A stretch of DNA of 10,925 nt from Pseudomonas sp. (GTDB lineage: Bacteria > Pseudomonadota > Gammaproteobacteria > Pseudomonadales > Pseudomonadaceae): the NCBI GenBank assembly GCA_029239415.1, contig JAQZAY010000104.1, forward strand, positions 1-10,925, written 5' to 3'. Below the pieces are notes generated by a model, which saw only the letters and a program-made list of their open reading frames with translations, did not search any database and was not told the DNA's origin. Each line of letters begins with the position of its first letter. Within the stretch, counting starts at the first letter, position 1. Shown here piece by piece: positions 6,613 to 10,925 of the stretch. The position numbers and the translations under genes are program-made.

Positions 6613-6636
6613 CGCTTTGACGCTTTGACGCTTTGA
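6613..6636 (+). repeat. Three tandem copies of the octamer CGCTTTGA
   Basis: Three exact head-to-tail copies of CGCTTTGA (6613-6620, 6621-6628, 6629-6636) start at the first base after the hydrolase stop codon and run into the terminator-like hairpin. They could be a slippage product. No function is evident. Confidence 0.85.
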
Positions 6637-6668
6637 CGCCTTGCGCCGGGTCACGCGGCGCAAGGCGT
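6636..6668. terminator. Terminator-like hairpin between convergent genes
   Basis: A perfect 12-bp stem: ACGCCTTGCGCC (6636-6647) pairs with GGCGCAAGGCGT (6657-6668) across a nine-base loop. It lies 23 bases after the hydrolase stop and 23 bases after the transporter stop on the other strand, so it can serve both. No T-tract follows on either strand, so it is not a textbook intrinsic terminator, but the position and stem strength support an end-of-transcript role. Confidence 0.6.
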
Positions 6669-6691
6669 GACGCTTCGCGGTCGTCATGCGC

Positions 6692-7900
6692 TTACACGTT
6701 CGCCGATCGCCCGATCCGGCTCGTCGCCAGCGTCATCGCTGCCGACGCCACCAGCAGCGCTGCCGCCGCCAGGAAGGTGATGCGGTAGCCGTGTTCATCG
6801 AACAGCATGCCACCGAGGGTCGAGCCCAGGGCGATGGACAACTGCACCACGGCAACCATCAGGCCGCCGCCGGCTTCGGCATCGTCGGGCAGCGAGTGTG
6901 CGAGCCAGGCCCACCAGCCGACGGGAGCGGCCGTCGCCACCAGCCCCCAGAGCGCCAGCAGGCCGAACACCGCGGCCAGGTGCTGACCCATCCCGATCAG
7001 TCCCACGGCCAGCACCGCCATCACCAGCGGGATGGCGATCAAGGTGCGGTACAGGCCCGAGCGCAGCAGTGCGCCGATCAGCAGCGTACCGGCGAATCCG
7101 GCCAAGCCGAGCGTCAGCAACAGCATCGACAGCGTGGTCACGTCGACCTGGGTCACCGTCTCGAGGAACGGACGGATGTAGGTGAACAGCCCGAACTGTC
7201 CCATGAAGAACAGGCCGGCGGCGAGCATGCCCACGATGACCTGTGGCCTACCCAACAATGCCACGACGCCAGACGCTGACTGGCGAGCGCGTGCCGGTAG
7301 CGCCGGTAGGCTCAGCCACTGCCATGTTAGCGCGGCCAAGCCGACCGGCACCAGGCACAGGAACGCCCCTCGCCAGCCGATCACCCCGCCCAGGAAACTG
7401 CCCAGCGGTGCCGCGATGACGGTGGCCAGGGCATTGCCGCTGTTGAAGATCGCCAGCGCCCTGGGCACGCGTTCGCGGGGGACCAGACGCATCGCGACCG
7501 CCGCCGACAGCGACCAGAAGCCTCCGATCACCACACCGATCAAGGCGCGCCCGATCAGGTACATCACGTAGCCTTGCGCCAGCCCGACCACCAGGCTGGA
7601 GGCGCACATCAAGGCGGTCAGTCCCAGCAGCAGCGTCTTGCGGTCCAACTGACCCGCCAGGCGCGCGATGCACAGGCTGGTGACCACCGCGAAGACGCCG
7701 GACACGGCGATGCCATAGCCGGCGAGCCCTTCGCTGATGCCCAGGTCATGGGCGATGAGCGTCAGCAGGCTGACCGGCATGAATTCCGAAGCGATGAGGG
7801 TAAAGACGCACAGGGTCATCGCCAGCACACCGCCCCAGTGGGCAGGGCGTTCGACGTTGGCGTCATTGAGGTAGGAAGAGGAGGCAGGGTTCATGGACAT
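6692..7900 (-). CDS. MFS transporter, DHA1-type, NepI-like efflux pump
   Basis: A 402-residue major facilitator with 12 predicted helices. Segments match what I know of E. coli NepI, a purine ribonucleoside exporter: RPAHW near the N-terminus, EFMPVSLL (39-46), HDLGISEG, GVVIGGFWSLSAAVAMRLVP (122-141), IAAPLGSFLGGVIGWRGAF, GQFGLFTYIRP and PVGWWAWLAHSLPDDAEAGG. A motif-A-like loop RLAGQLDRKT follows helix 2 (80-89). The likely job is proton-driven export of a small polar compound, with nucleosides as first guess; the substrate is inferred. The frame is open to an ATG at 7963, but the ATG at 7900 gives a length close to NepI (396) and the same short N-terminus, and leaves a normal promoter gap to the divergent LysR gene. 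An ATG two codons later (7894) is also possible. Confidence 0.9.
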   Translation of the reverse strand: MSMNPASSSYLNDANVERPAHWGGVLAMTLCVFTLIASEFMPVSLLTLIAHDLGISEGLAGYGIAVSGVFAVVTSLCIARLAGQLDRKTLLLGLTALMCASSLVVGLAQGYVMYLIGRALIGVVIGGFWSLSAAVAMRLVPRERVPRALAIFNSGNALATVIAAPLGSFLGGVIGWRGAFLCLVPVGLAALTWQWLSLPALPARARQSASGVVALLGRPQVIVGMLAAGLFFMGQFGLFTYIRPFLETVTQVDVTTLSMLLLTLGLAGFAGTLLIGALLRSGLYRTLIAIPLVMAVLAVGLIGMGQHLAAVFGLLALWGLVATAAPVGWWAWLAHSLPDDAEAGGGLMVAVVQLSIALGSTLGGMLFDEHGYRITFLAAAALLVASAAMTLATSRIGRSANV

Positions 7901-7948
7901 CGACTCATAACAGGTGGGTGACGGCAAGGTAGGTTTGCCGAGGCCATC

Positions 7949-7978
7949 TTGACGCACCCCCATTAAGATGATTAGTAG
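7949..7978 (+). promoter_or_regulatory. Candidate sigma-70 promoter of the LysR-type gene
   Basis: TTGACG (7949-7954) matches the -35 consensus at five of six positions. With an 18-base spacer the -10 would be TAGTAG (7973-7978), a poor match, so this promoter is weak or needs an activator. It lies in the 114-bp divergent region shared with the transporter gene, whose own promoter I could not assign with any confidence. Confidence 0.3.
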
Positions 7979-7998
7979 CCATGGTTTTCACGAACTGC

Positions 7999-8011
7999 TG
8001 AGAAAAGCTCA
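7999..8011. promoter_or_regulatory. Candidate LysR-type operator (T-N11-A dyad)
   Basis: TGAG-AAAAG-CTCA is a 13-bp interrupted palindrome of the T-N11-A form bound by LysR-type regulators. It ends three bases before the ATG of the regulator gene, which suits autorepression better than activation of the transporter. T-N11-A motifs are frequent by chance, so this is tentative. Confidence 0.3.
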
Positions 8012-8014
8012 ACA

Positions 8015-8908
8015 ATGGCCTCGCCCAAAGTCAACGACCTGCAAGCCTTCATCGCCGTGGCCCGCGAGCGCAGCTTCACCCGCGCGGCGATCACGCTCGG
8101 CGTCACCGCCTCGGCGCTCAGTCACACCGTCAGGGGGCTCGAAACGCGTCTGGGCATCCGATTGCTGTCGCGCACGACACGCAACGTTTCGACGACCGAG
8201 GCGGGCGACCGCCTGCTGCGCTCGATCGCGCCGCTGTTCGAGCAGATCGCGGCAGAGGTCGACGCACTTGGCGACTTGCGCGATTCGCCCCGCGGCACGA
8301 TACGCATCACCTGTACCGACGACGCCATCGAGCTGTGCGTGCGCGCCAAGCTGAAGGCCTTCGTCGAACGCTATCCGGACATCGTGCTGGAGTTCTACGT
8401 CGATTACGGGTTCACCAATGTCGTGCAAGAGCGTTTCGATGCAGGCATTCGTCTGGGTGAAGCGATCAGCAAGGACATGATCGCCGTGCGCATCGGTCCG
8501 GACTGGCGCTTGTCGCTGGTCGCGTCACCGGACTATTTCGAGCGCTGCCCGCCGCCTGTCACCCCTTATGGTCTGATGAGCCACACCTGCCTGAACATCC
8601 GGCATCGACCCTCGGGCGCAATCTACGCCTGGGAGTTCGAACACGCAGGCAAGCCGTTCACGGTCAAGGGGGAAGGGCCATTGGTATTCAACAGCATTCT
8701 GCACGTCCTCAACGGCGCGCTGGATGGCATCGGGATCGGCTATGTGCCGGAACAGCTGGTCGCACCGTACCTGGCCGACGGTCGACTGATGGAGGTGCTG
8801 GACGACTGGTGTCCAACCTTCCAGGGTTATCACCTGTACTACCCCAACCGCCGACAACCCTCGCCCGCATTTGCCGCGCTGGTGGAGGCATTGCGATACA
8901 CGCCTTGA
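8015..8908 (+). CDS. LysR-type transcriptional regulator
   Basis: A 297-residue LysR-family regulator of normal length. The winged helix-turn-helix occupies about 1-63 (VNDLQAFIAVARERSFTRAA, then TASALSHTVRGLETRLGIRL, then RTTRNVSTTEAG), followed by a linker helix (about 64-88) and the effector-binding domain (about 92-295). Near its end stands GIGIGYVPEQLVAPYLADGR, typical of the subgroup that includes many regulators of neighbouring efflux or oxidoreductase genes. It is divergent from the NepI-like exporter and is its probable regulator; the ligand is unknown. The start ATG has only a weak purine-rich site upstream (GAGAAAAG). It converges on the TonB receptor gene, from which it is separated by hairpin-rich DNA. 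Confidence 0.93.
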   Translation: MASPKVNDLQAFIAVARERSFTRAAITLGVTASALSHTVRGLETRLGIRLLSRTTRNVSTTEAGDRLLRSIAPLFEQIAAEVDALGDLRDSPRGTIRITCTDDAIELCVRAKLKAFVERYPDIVLEFYVDYGFTNVVQERFDAGIRLGEAISKDMIAVRIGPDWRLSLVASPDYFERCPPPVTPYGLMSHTCLNIRHRPSGAIYAWEFEHAGKPFTVKGEGPLVFNSILHVLNGALDGIGIGYVPEQLVAPYLADGRLMEVLDDWCPTFQGYHLYYPNRRQPSPAFAALVEALRYTP

Positions 8909-8953
8909 AGCGGAGGCCTACGGGCGGTTCATCAGGTGGGGTTGCGGGTCAGG

Positions 8954-9002
8954 CGGTCGACATCACAGCGTGTGAGACATCGACCGGATCGACTGCCGGT
9001 CG
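8954..9002. terminator. Overlapping inverted repeats between convergent genes
   Basis: CGGTCGA (8954-8960) pairs with TCGACCG (8980-8986), with an inner CACA/TGTG stem. The arm at 8981-8987 can instead pair with CCGGTCG (8996-9002) over an eight-base loop. The first hairpin follows the LysR stop by 45 bases and the second lies two bases beyond the receptor stop on the other strand, so together they can end both transcripts. No T-tracts are present. Confidence 0.45.
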
Positions 9003-9004
9003 CC

Positions 9005-10925
9005 CTAGAAATCGATCGTCGCCGACAGCTGGTACGTACGCGGCTCACCCAGGGCCAGGCTGGCCGTCTGGGGCATGCCCCAGTAGTTCTTGTTGGCGAG
9101 GTTCGAGACCTCGGCGCGGACCACCACCGGCTTGCCGCTGACGTTCATCGCGTAGCGCGCGCCGGCGTCGAAGAGCGTGTAGCCGGGGATCGACTGGGCG
9201 TTGTCGGCGCTGATGTACTGCTTCGACAGTGAGGTGACGTTGGCGGTCAAGGTCAGGCCCTCGGCGAACGGCGTGTCCCATTCGATGCCCAGCTTGCCCT
9301 GCAGCTTCGGTACACCGGTGGCGGTCTTGCCTTCCTGAGTGCTGGTGCTGGCCTTGGTCACTTTCGGGTCCACGTAGGCGACGCCGCCCATCAGTCGCAC
9401 ATTCATCACCGGCGAGCCGAAGAAGGTCCATTCAATGCCACGGTTGCGCTGCTCGCCACCGAACGAGTAGATGTTGGTGGCCGGGTCGGTGTAGCCGTTG
9501 GGACGCTTGATCTCGTACAGCGCCAGGGTATGGGTGAAGGTGCCCAGGTCGAGCTTGGCGCCGATCTCGCGCTGCTTGGACTCGTAGGGCGCGAACATTT
9601 CCCCGGCGTTGGCCGCAGTCAGGGGCGCCGAGCTGCCTTTGCTCAACCCCTCGATGTAGTTGGCATACAGCGAAAGGTCATCGGTCACCTTGAACAGGAT
9701 GGCCCCTGCCGAGCTGGTGGCGTGTTTGTCGTAGCCTGGCCGGTTGCGCTCGCCCGTGCCGGTATTGTAGGTGTCGGACACTACCTCCTGACGGCGCACG
9801 CCCAGGGTCAACTGGACGCGCTCGTCGAGGAACGACAGGGTGTCGGCGATGCCGTAGCTCTTCAGGTCGTTCTCGTTGTGGATGATGTAGGGCCACGCCT
9901 CGGGCGCCTTGGGGCCCCAGACCGGGTGGTAGAGATTGGTGACCCAGGGCGTGTCCGAAATGATGCGACGCCCCCAGTCGCGTTCCTTGTCGCTGTACTG
10001 GGTCGCGTTGATCGACCACTGGTGGCCGATGCCGAACGTGTCGAACTGGCCGCGCAGGCCGACTTCGGCGGACGTCTTGTGAAATTCCTGGCGCAGCTGC
10101 CCCAGGGTCGTGGAGATATCACCCCGGGCGTTGATCACGGTGGCCGACATGGCCCCGCTGTACTGGTAGTGGGTCTTGCTGGTGCCCACGGCGCCGTAGG
10201 CGGTCAATTGATCGCTCAATGCGTACTCACCGCGCAGGATCACACCCTTGTCCTGGGTGCGGACACGTCCCCAGTCCGGGTTGAGCAGGGTATCCGCGCT
10301 GGGTGGCTTGGGCACCGACACACCCGCAGCCAGGCCGAGGCCGCGGTTCTGCCCGACGGTGGTGTCGTCGCTGTCGAACAGGTCCAGGGACAGCCGCGCC
10401 CGCTCGCCACGCCAGTCCAGGGCCAGGGCATTCACACCGACGCGGTGGCTCTGGTCGTCGGTGGCCGCATCGCCATCGCGGTAGACCGAGTTGAAGCGCA
10501 CGCCGAACTGGTTGCCCTCGCCGAAGCGCCGCCCGATGTCCACGTGGCCACCGATCTGCGAGTCCGATTCGAAGGTGCCGGTCACGCGGGTCAACGGCGT
10601 GTCGGCGGCACGTTTGGGTACCAGGTTGATGGTACCGCCCACCGAACCGTTCGGCGGCATGCCGTTGAGCAGCACGGAGGGGCCCTTGAGCACTTCGATC
10701 CGCTCGTAGATCTCCGGCGAGGCGCGGTAGAACGGCGCCATGCCGAACAGGCCCTCGACGGTCATGTCGCTGGGGCTGGTGCTGAAGCCGCGGATCGCGT
10801 AGCTCTCGCTGTGGGTGTTCTTGACCCCGTTGGTGAAGACCGACGGGTCGGTGGCGGCGATCACGTCGGTGATGTCCCGGGCCTGCAGGTCCTGCACGTA
10901 CTGCTCGGTGTAGCTGAGCGTGCTG
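9005..10925 (-). CDS. TonB-dependent siderophore-type outer-membrane receptor (N-terminus outside window)
   Basis: The frame stays open to the window edge and encodes 639 visible residues; the signal peptide and TonB box lie outside. The visible part starts in the plug domain, with NTHSESYAIRGFS, then ERIEVLKGPSVLLNGMPPNG and VGGTINLVPKRA, all typical plug motifs of ferric-siderophore receptors. About 520 residues of beta-barrel follow, with the hallmarks of paired strands and long loops, for example GYTLFDAGARY late in the barrel. It ends TYQLSATIDF, the aromatic C-terminal strand needed for barrel insertion. It would import a ferric chelate or similar large ligand using TonB energy; the ligand cannot be named. 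An internal GTG at 10895-10897 is not the start, because plug sequence continues upstream of it (LSYTEQYVQDL). No cognate sigma/anti-sigma pair is adjacent at its 3' side. Confidence 0.93.
   Translation of the reverse strand, partial: STLSYTEQYVQDLQARDITDVIAATDPSVFTNGVKNTHSESYAIRGFSTSPSDMTVEGLFGMAPFYRASPEIYERIEVLKGPSVLLNGMPPNGSVGGTINLVPKRAADTPLTRVTGTFESDSQIGGHVDIGRRFGEGNQFGVRFNSVYRDGDAATDDQSHRVGVNALALDWRGERARLSLDLFDSDDTTVGQNRGLGLAAGVSVPKPPSADTLLNPDWGRVRTQDKGVILRGEYALSDQLTAYGAVGTSKTHYQYSGAMSATVINARGDISTTLGQLRQEFHKTSAEVGLRGQFDTFGIGHQWSINATQYSDKERDWGRRIISDTPWVTNLYHPVWGPKAPEAWPYIIHNENDLKSYGIADTLSFLDERVQLTLGVRRQEVVSDTYNTGTGERNRPGYDKHATSSAGAILFKVTDDLSLYANYIEGLSKGSSAPLTAANAGEMFAPYESKQREIGAKLDLGTFTHTLALYEIKRPNGYTDPATNIYSFGGEQRNRGIEWTFFGSPVMNVRLMGGVAYVDPKVTKASTSTQEGKTATGVPKLQGKLGIEWDTPFAEGLTLTANVTSLSKQYISADNAQSIPGYTLFDAGARYAMNVSGKPVVVRAEVSNLANKNYWGMPQTASLALGEPRTYQLSATIDF

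Noticed and set aside
5403..6620. Open frame of 405 codons overlapping the hydrolase in another frame.
   Set aside because: It is a shadow of the hydrolase gene, rich in Arg/Pro/Gly, with no motifs; the hydrolase frame has a signal peptide and catalytic motifs.
7901..7963. N-terminal extension of the transporter to an ATG at 7963.
   Set aside because: It would add 21 residues absent from NepI-type proteins and use up most of the promoter gap. The ATG at 7900 gives the family length.
1..10925. CRISPR arrays, tRNA or rRNA genes, insertion sequences, phage or conjugation genes.
   Set aside because: No regularly spaced repeats, cloverleaf with a T-loop motif, transposase-like protein or terminal inverted repeats with target duplications were seen. 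The only repeats are REP elements and one short octamer tandem.

Overview
The window reads as chromosomal DNA of a Pseudomonas species, probably close to the P. putida group. The reasons are very high GC at third codon positions, degenerate Pseudomonas-type REP elements carrying the GCTCCTACAGG core, a FliA-type promoter on a chemoreceptor gene, and the gene families present. Nothing indicates a phage, plasmid, insertion sequence, CRISPR array, tRNA or rRNA.

Layout. Bases 1-115 hold the last 37 codons of an unrecognised plus-strand gene. Bases 116-478 are non-coding, with two REP regions and the terminator of the next gene. A methyl-accepting chemotaxis protein (479-2119, minus) has a plausible sigma-28 promoter at 2192-2218. 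The central block (2293-5290) is a divergent stress module. On the minus strand are a periplasmic catalase-like (SrpA-type) peroxidase and a cytochrome b561, overlapping by ATGA. On the plus strand are an ECF sigma factor and a membrane anti-sigma factor, also overlapping by ATGA. A secreted alpha/beta hydrolase (5491-6612, plus) follows. It converges on a NepI-like MFS efflux transporter (6692-7900, minus), which is divergent from a LysR-type regulator (8015-8908, plus). The window ends in a TonB-dependent siderophore-type receptor (9005 to the window edge, minus) whose N-terminus lies outside.

The most notable signal is in the 123-bp gap between the peroxidase and sigma genes. Both strands carry the same promoter, GGGAAT-N16-CGTC. 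The two -35 hexamers lie back to back in one palindrome, ATTCCC-GA-GGGAAT (3948-3961). This strongly suggests that the sigma factor drives its own operon and the peroxidase/cytochrome operon from one symmetric site that two polymerases probably cannot occupy at once. The likely biology is that the ECF factor is held by its anti-sigma partner until an envelope (probably oxidative) signal releases it. A heme peroxidase, perhaps fed electrons from the quinone pool by the b561, would then be made. The protein families and the general association are known; the promoter geometry and the electron path are my reading of the sequence.

The LysR regulator and the NepI-like exporter form a conventional divergent regulator/efflux pair. 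The chemoreceptor, hydrolase and TonB receptor show no clear functional link to their neighbours.
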